54,573 nucleotides of DNA, from assembly GCA_964553255.1 (NCBI GenBank), contig CAZKJS010000005.1, positions 1 to 54,573 on the forward strand, read 5' to 3'. The notes beneath the pieces are model-generated. The model was not told the DNA's origin. It saw nothing but the letters and a program-made list of their open reading frames with translations, and searched no databases. Shown in pieces: positions 27,301 through 35,499 of the stretch. This stretch comes from JAQUCI01 sp964553255 (GTDB lineage Bacteria; Bacillota_I; Bacilli_A; Erysipelotrichales; Erysipelotrichaceae). The position numbers and the translations under genes were made by a program. The stretch's first letter is position 1; the number at the start of each line of letters is the position of its first letter.

Positions 27301-28011
27301 ATGTTATGGAATCCTTGGCGTGGATGTCATCGCTATAGTGATGGATGTAAGTTTTGTTATATTCATAAAGGTGACAAAAAGCGCAATATAGACACAAACG
27401 ATATTGTCAAAAGTAAAGATTTTTACAAACCAATCTTGAAGGACAAAAAAGGTAATTATAAAGTAAAAAGTAATACATTGGTTTATATGTGTTTTTGCTC
27501 TGATTTTTTAATCGCAGAGGCTGATTGTTGGCGAATTGAATGTTATGAAATGATAAAAGCAAGACCAGATGTTACCTTCTTGTTTTTAACTAAGCGAATT
27601 GATAGATTTATGAAAATATTACCTGATGACTGGCAGGATGGATATGATAATGTGATTGTTGGTGTATCGGTTGAGAATATGAATGCTGTAAAAGAACGAT
27701 TGACTATCTTTAATGATTTGCCAATTAAGCATAAAAACATCATTCTCCAACCTTTGATTGAATCGGTTGATATTAGTGCGTATTTAAAGGGAATAGAACT
27801 AGTTGTTGTTGGTGGCGAATCTGATCGAAATGGTCGCTTGCTTGATTATAATTGGGTTTTAGCAATCAAAGAGCAATGTTTAAAGCAAAATGTCAGCTTT
27901 GAATTTCGTCAATGTGCAACTAATTTTGTAAAGGATGAAAAACACTATTACTTACAAACTAAATCACTTAGAAGTCAGGCAAAAAAGGCTGCCATCGATC
28001 ACTACTTTTGA
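27301..28011 (+). CDS. DUF5131 (phage Gp37/Gp68-like) protein
   Basis: A 236-residue protein opening with WNPWRGCHRYSDGCKFCY (Cys 9, 16 and 19), the hallmark of DUF5131, a family that includes mycobacteriophage Gp37/Gp68 and resembles radical-SAM/photoproduct-lyase-like folds. Other conserved blocks are FLTKRIDRF near 97, VSVENMNAVKERL near 122 and VVVGGESDRNGRLLDYNWV near 175. The biochemical role is not established; the Cys cluster suggests metal or Fe-S binding. GAGG precedes the ATG by seven bases. It ends two bases before the end of a convergent gene. Despite the phage family name, nothing else here is phage-like. Confidence 0.8.
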   Translation: MLWNPWRGCHRYSDGCKFCYIHKGDKKRNIDTNDIVKSKDFYKPILKDKKGNYKVKSNTLVYMCFCSDFLIAEADCWRIECYEMIKARPDVTFLFLTKRIDRFMKILPDDWQDGYDNVIVGVSVENMNAVKERLTIFNDLPIKHKNIILQPLIESVDISAYLKGIELVVVGGESDRNGRLLDYNWVLAIKEQCLKQNVSFEFRQCATNFVKDEKHYYLQTKSLRSQAKKAAIDHYF

Positions 28012-28013
28012 GA

Positions 28014-28460
28014 TTAACGATCAGAAAGTGGTATCCATATTTGGTAATCATTATCTAGTGGCCAACTAAAAACTTCAAAAACAGCCTCATCCGCTATCTG
28101 ATAGCATTTAGATAGCTTTTTTATTTCACTATTTAGTTTGTTATATGACCAGCGATTTTGATCTTGAAGATCAATAACTAACCAAAAGCAACTTGAAATG
28201 TTCCTAATACGATACCCTTTACTAAGAGGTTTATTGTGATCATAATTACCAGCGAATGATGTTGCGATGGTAAATTCTGCAGGGTTTTCGGGATAAGTCA
28301 AGCAGAATAACAAAGATTCGCTTGTGCAATAATCTATCAATGTTTCAATTTGACTAAGATTATTATTAATGTTGAGCAGTGACAAATCAATATCATTATT
28401 TTGATGATAACTTAGTTTTTCAATAATTACGAAATCTTCTTTTCGATATGATTTAATCAT
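28014..28460 (-). CDS. Small GyrI/effector-binding-domain-like protein
   Basis: About 148 residues. The C-terminal pattern (SSCFWLVIDLQDQ, a helix, YQIADEAVFEVFSW, then YQIWIPL) matches the end of GyrI-like / AraC-effector-binding domains, which bind small hydrophobic ligands and typically close with a YEIWIPI-type strand. No DNA-binding domain is attached. I start it at ATG 28460, the second of two adjacent ATGs, with GCGAGGA seven bases upstream; the longer frame from 28547 begins with a hydrophobic stretch that overlaps the divergent small reading frame region. Assignment is by pattern only. Confidence 0.6.
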   Translation of the reverse strand: MIKSYRKEDFVIIEKLSYHQNNDIDLSLLNINNNLSQIETLIDYCTSESLLFCLTYPENPAEFTIATSFAGNYDHNKPLSKGYRIRNISSCFWLVIDLQDQNRWSYNKLNSEIKKLSKCYQIADEAVFEVFSWPLDNDYQIWIPLSDR

Positions 28461-28527
28461 CATTATCCTCGCTTTGATTAGGAGTATCAATATATACCAC
28501 ATAATTATATAACGAAAGGAGAAATCA

Positions 28528-28593
28528 ATGTTAAACAATCTTCTCATAACTTTAATGGTGACTATTGGATTATGGTTATATCGGCTTTTATAA
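28528..28593 (+). CDS. 21-residue hydrophobic peptide
   Basis: An ATG six bases after AAAGGAG, one of the cleaner ribosome sites here, opens a 21-codon frame with a membrane-length hydrophobic core (LLITLMVTIGLWLY) and one Arg near the C-terminus. It could be a small membrane protein, a leader peptide for the nagA copy 100 bp downstream, or a type I toxin-like peptide. I see no antisense RNA promoter to support the last option. No homologue is known to me. Confidence 0.45.
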   Translation: MLNNLLITLMVTIGLWLYRLL

Positions 28594-28694
28594 TTGAATT
28601 TCTTGTTTAAAAATTATTGAAGTAGGTGATTTAGATTACACTAATGTCATTGGTGAATTATATTATAATTAGATATATTAAGAAAGAGGTAAGT

Positions 28695-29882
28695 ATGATA
28701 ATCAAATCAAAACAAATTGTATTAGAAGACCGAATTCATGATGGGTTTGTGGTTATTGATGAAGAGAAAATAACGGCGTTATTACCAGCTGATGAGCAAA
28801 TTGATGCTGATGTTGATTATGGAAATCTTCGTGTTCTTCCTGGTATCTTTGATACGCATAATCATGGTACTTATGGTTATGGTTTAAGAGGAGTAGATAG
28901 CAAAGAAAACGAAGAAGTAGTTAAGGGTTATTTAAAGGGTTTAGCATCTCAGGGCGTGACTTGCATTTTTCCAACAGCTGGTTTAGATACAATCGCTACT
29001 TGCGCACGTGTTGCAACACAAACTGTAGATGGCGCTAAAATCGTTGGTATTCATTCCGAAGGACCTTGGTTAAATCGTGTTGGTGAAAAAGGGATTAAAA
29101 CAGGTTGGCCAGAAGTATCATTGATAACTGCTCAGAAAATGTTGAGTGATGGTGCTGGATTATTGCGTCTTGTTGGTATTGCGCCGGAAATACCTGGTAG
29201 TGACATGATCATTGATTTTTTCTTAAAGAATGGAGTTACTATGGCTTTTACACATAGCGATTATCAATATGAAGATGCAAAAGCGGCTATTAAGAAACGC
29301 TTAACAGTATCTACTCATCAAATGAATGTTATGACTGGGCTTCATCATCGTGATATTGGTGGTGCTGGGGCTTGTTTACTTGATGATGATGTATATTGTG
29401 AATTGATCTGTGATGGATTACATGTTAGTTTACCAATGGTTCAACTAATTTTGAAGATAAAAGATAATGATAAGATAATGATGATATCGGATTGTTCAGA
29501 ATTATCAGGAGCTCCAATTGGTAGATATCGTCGCCCTAATACAAACATGATAGTTTCAGTAGGTGCTGATGGCTTTTTGTTAAGTGATACTGGTCGCTTA
29601 ATGGGATCAAGTAAACCAGTCATATATGGCATAAAGAACATGGTTAATATTATTGGTTTACCTATTTATGATGTATGTAAGATGAGTAGTCTTAATCAAG
29701 CAATAAAATATGGATATCAAGATAGAGGTAGTATAACTGTTGGAAAGTTCGCTGATATGGTAGTTATTGATGATGATTATAATCCACTTTATACATATAG
29801 TGAGGGTAGATTAGTATATGATCATAAGATCGATAAGGAACTTTTTAATCAAAGTTATCTTGCTGAAATCAGATTAGACTAG
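28695..29882 (+). CDS. nagA: N-acetylglucosamine-6-phosphate deacetylase, copy 2
   Basis: A 395-residue paralogue of the nagA at 20029, with the same ordered motifs: FDTHNHGTYG near 52, HSEGPWLNRVGEKG near 125, AFTHSDYQYEDA near 190, STHQMNVMTGLHHRD near 210 and MISDCSELSGAPIG near 268. The catalytic Asp and the metal His/Glu ligands are in place. Start ATG 28695 follows AAGAGG; the longer frame from 28644 lacks such a site. Unlike copy 1 it is not beside a chbG gene and has its own terminator, so it is independently controlled. Substrate is probably GlcNAc-6-phosphate or a close amino-sugar phosphate. Confidence 0.86.
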   Translation: MIIKSKQIVLEDRIHDGFVVIDEEKITALLPADEQIDADVDYGNLRVLPGIFDTHNHGTYGYGLRGVDSKENEEVVKGYLKGLASQGVTCIFPTAGLDTIATCARVATQTVDGAKIVGIHSEGPWLNRVGEKGIKTGWPEVSLITAQKMLSDGAGLLRLVGIAPEIPGSDMIIDFFLKNGVTMAFTHSDYQYEDAKAAIKKRLTVSTHQMNVMTGLHHRDIGGAGACLLDDDVYCELICDGLHVSLPMVQLILKIKDNDKIMMISDCSELSGAPIGRYRRPNTNMIVSVGADGFLLSDTGRLMGSSKPVIYGIKNMVNIIGLPIYDVCKMSSLNQAIKYGYQDRGSITVGKFADMVVIDDDYNPLYTYSEGRLVYDHKIDKELFNQSYLAEIRLD

Positions 29883-29892
29883 TAAAATTGAT

Positions 29893-29915
29893 AAAAGCGG
29901 TTAAACCGCTTTTAA
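29893..29915 (+). terminator. Rho-independent terminator after nagA copy 2
   Basis: AAAAGCGG / CCGCTTTT pairs over 8 bp around TTAAA and continues into AATTTCTT. Confidence 0.8.
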
Positions 29916-29982
29916 TTTCTTAATATAGTTAAGAAATCTACATAAAAAAGTGTTACAATCATTGTTATGTTGAGGTAATGAT

Positions 29983-31386
29983 ATGGACTACATCTTAAAA
30001 CTGTTTAAGTGGCAAAACATGATAAATCCAAGCGAAATAAAAGGTGATATACCTTCTAATCGTAAGATATATAAAAAAACATTTGATATCGCATGGCCTA
30101 GTGCTTTAGAGAGCGTATTAATAGCGCTTATTGGAGCGGTTGATATGATGATGGTAGGATCACTTGGTAAAGAAGCGATCAATGCGGTTGGTATTACCAA
30201 TCAGCCAAAGTTTATTGTATTAGCACCGATAATGGCAATAAATGTAGGTTTAACAGTTCTTGTTTCACGGCGAAAAGGCGAACAAAAACCTGAAGAGGCT
30301 AATAGTTACCTTAGAAATGCCTTGGTCATGTCAATCTTGTTGAGTTTTATTTTATCATTATCTGCTTGGATATTTGCACGACCATTTTTGATATTTGCTG
30401 GTGCAAATGCTGATTATATTGATTTAGCGGTTAAGTACTTTCGTATAATCATGATTGGTAACTTTTTTTACTCGATAGGATTAACGATGACAGCTGCTCA
30501 ACGAGGTGCGGGTAATACTAAAATAAGTATGTTAACTAATTTAGTAGCTAATTTGGTCAACCTAGTTTTTAATGCTTTATTGATCAATGGTTTGTTCTTT
30601 TTTCCCCGATTGGAAGTAGTTGGAGCTGCTATTGCAACTGCAATGGGTAATGTTGTAGCGTTTATCATGGCGAGTTACTCATTAAGTCATAAAAACAGAT
30701 ATCTTTATTTAAAGATAAAGTATTTGTTCAAAACACAAGAAAAATACTTTAAAGATATATTAAACATATCAAAGAGTTCATTGATTGAGCAGATATTTCT
30801 AAGATTAGGATTCTTTATGTACGCTAAATCTATCGCGGTTCTTGGAACTGTTGCCTTTGCTGCTCATCAAGTATGTATGAATGTTATGCACATTTCATTT
30901 GGCTTTGGTGATGGTTTACAAATAGCGAATACCAGTTTAGTAGGACAATCATTAGGTGCAAGAAGACCAGATATGGCTAAGATTTATTCAAGAGTAACTC
31001 AAAGAATAGGCATAGTTGTAGCCATTATTCTAGCTTTGATCTGCTTTGGTTTTAAAGATCAATTGATTGGATTATTTACAAGTGATCTTGAAGTGATAGC
31101 TGCTGGCGCCTTGCCTATGATGTTTTTATCGATAATAATTCTATTTCAAGTTCCACAGGTAATAATTGTAGGAGCTCTTAGAGGAGCTGGGGATGTTAAG
31201 TTTGTAGCATTTTTGATGTTATTAAGCGTCACAGTTGTACGGCCTTTATTAGCGTGGGTCTTATGTTATCCTTTAGGTTTTGGTTTAGTTGGTGCTTGGA
31301 TCGCATTGCTGATTGATCAATTGACCAGAAGCATTATATCTTCGCGACGGTTTAAACAAGGTAAATGGTCTGGCATTATTGTATAG
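29983..31386 (+). CDS. MATE-family efflux transporter
   Basis: A 467-residue membrane protein with twelve hydrophobic segments in two six-helix halves. Recognisable MATE features are FDIAWPSALESVL and VDMMMVGSLGKEAINAVGITNQP in the first helices, QRGAGNTKISM near 172, GTVAFAAHQVCMNV near 290 and VGALRGAGDVKF near 405. Such proteins export cationic drugs or metabolites using a sodium or proton gradient. An N-terminal extension of about 20 polar residues precedes the first helix. GTTGAGGTAATGAT precedes the ATG. Substrate unknown. It converges on a methyltransferase gene with two bases between stops. Confidence 0.85.
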   Translation: MDYILKLFKWQNMINPSEIKGDIPSNRKIYKKTFDIAWPSALESVLIALIGAVDMMMVGSLGKEAINAVGITNQPKFIVLAPIMAINVGLTVLVSRRKGEQKPEEANSYLRNALVMSILLSFILSLSAWIFARPFLIFAGANADYIDLAVKYFRIIMIGNFFYSIGLTMTAAQRGAGNTKISMLTNLVANLVNLVFNALLINGLFFFPRLEVVGAAIATAMGNVVAFIMASYSLSHKNRYLYLKIKYLFKTQEKYFKDILNISKSSLIEQIFLRLGFFMYAKSIAVLGTVAFAAHQVCMNVMHISFGFGDGLQIANTSLVGQSLGARRPDMAKIYSRVTQRIGIVVAIILALICFGFKDQLIGLFTSDLEVIAAGALPMMFLSIIILFQVPQVIIVGALRGAGDVKFVAFLMLLSVTVVRPLLAWVLCYPLGFGLVGAWIALLIDQLTRSIISSRRFKQGKWSGIIV

Positions 31387-31388
31387 TA

Positions 31389-32135
31389 CTATTTTTCAGC
31401 TAAAGTGCTAAAAAAAGTAGGGATTTGTAGTTCGTGTAAATAACCTGAGCCATTATAGTCTTCATACAAATCTAGTAATTTAAAACCAACTTTTAATTGA
31501 TAACCTATTTGTTCTTCAAGAGTATGTGAAAACTGAATTCCTGAATCATCTTTTGTTAGTATCTTTAGTTGTTCAGGATTTACTAAGGGATCAAATGGTA
31601 GTTTATTGACTATCATTTTTTCTTCATCATCAACGATATAGTTAATGCCATTGTCTAATCCAGCCATAAGTCTTCCTTTCGGTTTTAGTATGCGATAACA
31701 CTCTTGCCAAACATGTAAAACATCTTTTACATAACAGTTTGAAACTGGATGAAAGATCAAATCGAAACTATCATTTTCAAATGGCAGTTTTTTAGTCATA
31801 TCATATTGATATGTACTGATTTGATATCCTTCTTGTTCTGCCATTTTAATCTCACTTGCAATCTGCATACTTGAATAATCAAGTACCGTACAGATAGCAC
31901 CTAAGGCAGCAAAAATTGGCATTTGTTGAGCACCACCTGATGCCAAACCTAATATCTTTTTTCCTTTAAGATCACCAAACCAAAAATGAGGCACTGGTTT
32001 TGTAGGAGTTAATAAAACATCCCATTCACCATTCTTGGCGGCAATAAATTGTTGGTGACTAATTGGTTGTCCCCATTGCCAGCCTTCATTAACCCAACGG
32101 TCAATAGTCTTTGCGTTTAAATCAGTATAGTTCAT
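31389..32135 (-). CDS. Class I SAM-dependent methyltransferase
   Basis: A 248-residue Rossmann-fold methyltransferase. SAM-binding motif I is ILGLASGGAQQMPIF near residue 57, the acidic motif II is CTVLDYSSMQI near 80, and post-I/IV is FDLIFHPVSNCYV near 127; LKPKGRLMAG near 148 is the usual Methyltransf_11/25 block. The N-terminal WVNEGWQWGQPI segment occurs in a small-molecule methyltransferase subgroup common in Bacillota. The target is unknown. Its three-prime end abuts the MATE gene tail-to-tail, with no room for a separate terminator. Confidence 0.82.
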   Translation of the reverse strand: MNYTDLNAKTIDRWVNEGWQWGQPISHQQFIAAKNGEWDVLLTPTKPVPHFWFGDLKGKKILGLASGGAQQMPIFAALGAICTVLDYSSMQIASEIKMAEQEGYQISTYQYDMTKKLPFENDSFDLIFHPVSNCYVKDVLHVWQECYRILKPKGRLMAGLDNGINYIVDDEEKMIVNKLPFDPLVNPEQLKILTKDDSGIQFSHTLEEQIGYQLKVGFKLLDLYEDYNGSGYLHELQIPTFFSTLAEK

Positions 32136-32299
32136 AGTTTTTCCCTTGTATTTTTATATTAACACAATCATTAATAACAGAAAAACAGCATAAGTTCAAG
32201 GTGAACGAGTGATAACTTGTGAATAATTTGATTATTGCCTTTTAAAAAATAAATGTTTATAATATAGAAGATGGTGTAATAACCGTCTGGGAGGAAAGA

Positions 32300-33280
32300 A
32301 TGAAGAAAATTTTAGTTTTAATGGTGGCAACTTTAGTGTTGTTATCAGGCTGTGCTAAAAAACCAACAACAGATCCTGTTGTTGAAGACAAAGTTTACAA
32401 TGTTGGAGTAGGTGTTTATAGCACTATCAATACAACAGACGCAACAGCTGAAGCGTTAGGAACAGTAGCTCTTAACACTACATTTGCTTGGATTGTTACA
32501 GATGCTGATGGCAAGATCGTTTATGCTCATTTAGATACTGTTCAAAACAATAAGGCAACATTTGATCAAACGGGAGCTGTTGTTGATCAAATCGTAAAAG
32601 TAAGTAAGGGTCAATTGTTAGAAGGTTACAATATGGGTGGTGATTCACCAATCAAAAAAGAATGGTTCGAGCAAGCTCAATTCATGGAAGCATGGATGAT
32701 TGGCAAGACAATTGCTGAAGTTGCAGCAACCGAAATGGCTGATGGCTATCCGGTAGATGCAGACTTAAAAACAGGTACAACAATTCATATCACTGATTTC
32801 GTTGCTGCTGTTGCAGATGCTGCTAATAAACTAGTTGAAGTAAAGAACATCGTAAGTGTTGGTAGTGATACCTTCACATCAGGTAGTTTCCCTGCTGGTA
32901 AAGTTGAATACAATACCAATGCTGCTTTAGTTGCTCTTGATGCTGATGGCATTGTATTATATGCTAACATTGACGTAGTTCAAAGCAAAGTTGCTATTGA
33001 TGCAACCGGTGTTGTTACAGCTAAGAGCACCGATAGCAAAAAAGCACTAGGTGACGCGTACAACATGAAGGGTAAATCACCGATAAGCAAAGAATGGTTT
33101 GAGCAAGTTGAGTTCATGGAAGCATGGATGGTTGGCAAATCAATCGATACTGTTATAGCTCTTGAAATGGTTGATAACTATCCAGCAGATGCAGATTTAA
33201 AAACTGGCACAACTATTCACGTAAATGAATTAGTTACAGCAATTGATGCTGCAAACAAAGCTGTTGTTACACTAGGTTAA
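32300..33280 (+). CDS. Secreted lipoprotein with two copies of one domain
   Basis: The first 20 residues form a lipoprotein signal ending LLSGCAKK, so the mature protein is lipidated at Cys 19 and sits outside the membrane. The remainder is two homologous units of about 145 residues. Both contain ADG(K)IVxYAxxDxVQ, EGYNM/DAYNM followed by SPIxKEWFEQxxFMEAWMxGK, and PxDADLKTGTTIHxxxxV. I do not recognise the domain firmly; it may relate to FMN-binding-type extracytoplasmic domains, but no flavin-attachment motif is seen. GGGAGG precedes the ATG. A strong terminator follows, so it is a single-gene unit. Confidence 0.75.
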   Translation: MKKILVLMVATLVLLSGCAKKPTTDPVVEDKVYNVGVGVYSTINTTDATAEALGTVALNTTFAWIVTDADGKIVYAHLDTVQNNKATFDQTGAVVDQIVKVSKGQLLEGYNMGGDSPIKKEWFEQAQFMEAWMIGKTIAEVAATEMADGYPVDADLKTGTTIHITDFVAAVADAANKLVEVKNIVSVGSDTFTSGSFPAGKVEYNTNAALVALDADGIVLYANIDVVQSKVAIDATGVVTAKSTDSKKALGDAYNMKGKSPISKEWFEQVEFMEAWMVGKSIDTVIALEMVDNYPADADLKTGTTIHVNELVTAIDAANKAVVTLG

Positions 33281-33286
33281 GCTAGA

Positions 33287-33322
33287 TAAAAGGGTGTTCA
33301 CATATGTGAACGCCCTTTTTTT
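33287..33322. terminator. Strong bidirectional terminator
   Basis: AAAGGGTGTTCACA / TGTGAACGCCCTTT forms a stem of about 14 bp with a short AT centre, followed by a T-run. It serves the lipoprotein gene and the convergent glycosyltransferase gene. Confidence 0.85.
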
Positions 33323-33329
33323 GTGCTAT

Positions 33330-34577
33330 TTAATTCTTTGCTTGTATTTTATAACCATGTTTTATTGGTTTCCATTCAACCTTCATCAGTAAAGCAATAA
33401 CGCTAATAGGTGCATAAGTGAACATGAAAAGTGGAAAAGTAAAACTGTGATATATTTTATTTATGCTTGATGCATTGATCATACGCCACTCAGATATTAT
33501 TGTAACAAGCCCAACTAAGTAGAATGATAAATAGATATTAGCGATCGTCTTAATGAATTCAATTAATGCTTCATTAAACATTATCGGTTTTTGTAAAATG
33601 AATGCATAACTTAATGATGATACGTTCAATATAAGCAATAGGATTGTTAATATCGTAGCAGGAGCTATAGTCGCAAACATATCATAGTATTGAAAGTTCT
33701 TTTTTTTATAAAGTGCAGATAGTAATCCTAAACCATAAGCACTAATAACTTGATAGAATCCTTTTGACCATCGCATTCTTTGATGCCATGATGTAGTGAA
33801 GTCGATAGGTTGTTCATCATAGATAATCGCTTTCTCACAATAACCGATTTTTCTTCCTTCAATAGTCTTAGCGATTGTAAACTCAATATCTTCTGTTAAA
33901 AGATGATACTTCCATCCTCTATCATGTTGTAATACTTTACTTGAAACTACAAAACCAGTACCCGAGATGGCACAGTTTACATCGCACAACATGCGTGAAC
34001 CATTTAGATATTTTGATTCTCTTAAAAACCATGTCGCATATCCAGCACTTATCCAGTTGGTGTCAAAATTCTTAGAGTTACGATAGCTTGTAACAATGTC
34101 ATATCCTTGATTAAATACTTTGTTTAATTCATAAACATAGTGTTTATCTAGTAAATTGTCAGCATCAAATACTATATAGCCATCATAATGATCAATACCA
34201 AGTTTTAAATCAACGTGTTTGAGTGCATAATCAAGTGCGTATCCTTTGCCAACATTGATTTTATTTTTTCTTTCTATTACTTTTGCACCATGATATGAAG
34301 CAATTGTAGCGGTTTTATCATTACAATTATCAGCGATCACATAAACATCAATTAGTTCTGATTGATAAGATTGATCCTTAATACTATCTATTAAATCGCC
34401 AATCACATTTTCTTCGTTTCGAGCGGCAATCAAAACAGCGTATTTATTCAAAGATTCATCATGATGTTGAGGTAATTTCTTAACAAACCTAATCAGTATG
34501 TAGAATATTTGATAACTATAAACTATTGAGAATAGTATAAACAAAATATGATTCGCATGTTTTATAAAGTCAATCAT
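33330..34577 (-). CDS. Membrane glycosyltransferase, family 2
   Basis: Processive-type GT2 enzyme of 415 residues: one N-terminal membrane helix, a cytoplasmic catalytic domain and about three C-terminal membrane helices. Visible sites are VLIAARNEENVIGDLI near 48 (nucleotide-sugar binding), FDADNLLDKHYV near 145 (DxD), LLTEDIEFTI near 232 (catalytic base region) and WHQRMRWSKGF near 268 (QxxRW motif). These fit poly-GlcNAc or glycolipid synthases such as IcaA-like or beta-glycosyltransferases. TAGGAGG lies just before the ATG. No partner genes for exopolysaccharide synthesis flank it, so the product is unknown. Confidence 0.85.
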   Translation of the reverse strand: MIDFIKHANHILFILFSIVYSYQIFYILIRFVKKLPQHHDESLNKYAVLIAARNEENVIGDLIDSIKDQSYQSELIDVYVIADNCNDKTATIASYHGAKVIERKNKINVGKGYALDYALKHVDLKLGIDHYDGYIVFDADNLLDKHYVYELNKVFNQGYDIVTSYRNSKNFDTNWISAGYATWFLRESKYLNGSRMLCDVNCAISGTGFVVSSKVLQHDRGWKYHLLTEDIEFTIAKTIEGRKIGYCEKAIIYDEQPIDFTTSWHQRMRWSKGFYQVISAYGLGLLSALYKKKNFQYYDMFATIAPATILTILLLILNVSSLSYAFILQKPIMFNEALIEFIKTIANIYLSFYLVGLVTIISEWRMINASSINKIYHSFTFPLFMFTYAPISVIALLMKVEWKPIKHGYKIQAKN

Positions 34578-34656
34578 AAAACCTCCTAAATATCAGTTGA
34601 ATAACTCGCATAGTTTATGGGCGTTTTGTGAACATTTGATGAAGTTTTCAACACAA

Positions 34657-34714
34657 TTGACAATACTAGTAAGAAATCATATAATTGTACTAGATGGTAC
34701 ATACCGTCTAGTAC
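34657..34714 (+). promoter_or_regulatory. Promoter and TetR-type operator of the ABC-2 operon
   Basis: TTGACA (34657-34662), 17-bp spacer and TATAAT (34680-34685) form a perfect promoter. Right after the -10, GTACTAGATGGT (34687-34698) and ACCGTCTAGTAC (34703-34714) make a 12-bp inverted repeat with one mismatch, covering the likely start of transcription. A TetR-family gene is second in the operon, so this is almost certainly its autoregulatory operator. Confidence 0.85.
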
Positions 34715-34730
34715 AAAGGAGGAAAAAACG

Positions 34731-34856
34731 ATGCAATGGTGGCATATAGTATTAATCGTCGTGGCGATTTTAATAATCGGAGCATTAAAACTCTACGTCT
34801 TCAACAAGATTATGACTAATAAAAAGAATAAAACAAAAATAAAAGATGAAAACTAA
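34731..34856 (+). CDS. 41-residue single-pass membrane protein
   Basis: First gene of the TetR-ABC operon. It has a membrane helix (about residues 3-24, WWHIVLIVVAILIIGALKL) and then a very basic tail (NKKNKTKIK), predicting N-out, C-in topology. AAAGGAGG lies eight bases before the ATG, the best ribosome site of the operon, and the end overlaps the TetR start by 11 bp. Role unknown: a small transporter subunit, a sensor for the regulator, or a device to set TetR translation by coupling. Confidence 0.7.
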   Translation: MQWWHIVLIVVAILIIGALKLYVFNKIMTNKKNKTKIKDEN

Positions 34857-35496
34857 CAACAAGATCAAGGAAAATCCGCGTTTTAATTATCAAGCTAATT
34901 TTGGTAAAAACAATCCATTATTAACTAATATAAGTCTCTATGAGGCTGCTTTGGATGAATTTTCTAGTAAAGATTATCAAAGAGCTTCTTTAAACAATAT
35001 TTTAAAGAAAGCACAAATGCCAAAAAGTTCATTCTATTATCAGTTTGGTGATAAATTGGGATTGTATCTTGCCGTAATGGATATTATTGGTGATAAGAAG
35101 ATGGCGTTCTTCAAAGAACGCATGGCTAATATTGATAATGATGCTGACTTTTTTACAATTGTTCGTCAGTTAACAAAAGAAACGATGGATTTTATGTTTA
35201 TTGATTTACGCTTATATCATTTTTCAAATTTAATGATGGAAACCGATCACGAAATGATTAAAGTAATCATGAAATATTTCCCTTATGATATTCAAGGATC
35301 GTTTGGTCCATTGTTGATGAAGGCATATGAAGAAGGACAAATAAGCAATAAGTATCCGTTAGAGTTTGTGAGTCGTTTGTTAACTGTCATCATGAGTAAT
35401 ATTGATAAGATGATTGATGAAAAAACGACACCAGACATGGCTTATAAAACAATGACTATGGTGTTTGATGTTTTAGAAAATGGAATAAAGGAGTAA
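34846..35496 (+). CDS. TetR-family transcriptional regulator
   Basis: A 216-residue regulator. The N-terminal helix-turn-helix region reads ISLYEAALDEFSSKDYQRASLNNILKKAQ... SSFYYQFGDKLGLYLAV, the canonical TetR pattern (A..LF...G...T....A...G.S....Y.HF..K..L). The remaining helical part is the ligand-binding and dimer domain. It has no good ribosome site of its own and overlaps the small membrane gene, so translation is coupled. The inverted repeat at 34687-34714 is its likely operator, making the operon self-repressed until an inducer, probably a substrate of the exporter, is bound. Confidence 0.85.
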   Translation: MKTNNKIKENPRFNYQANFGKNNPLLTNISLYEAALDEFSSKDYQRASLNNILKKAQMPKSSFYYQFGDKLGLYLAVMDIIGDKKMAFFKERMANIDNDADFFTIVRQLTKETMDFMFIDLRLYHFSNLMMETDHEMIKVIMKYFPYDIQGSFGPLLMKAYEEGQISNKYPLEFVSRLLTVIMSNIDKMIDEKTTPDMAYKTMTMVFDVLENGIKE

Positions 35497-35499
35497 AAT

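Noticed and set aside
34597..34656. Second promoter or riboswitch before the TetR operon
   Set aside because: No structure beyond the promoter and operator at 34657-34714 is seen; the preceding bases are AT-rich without paired elements.
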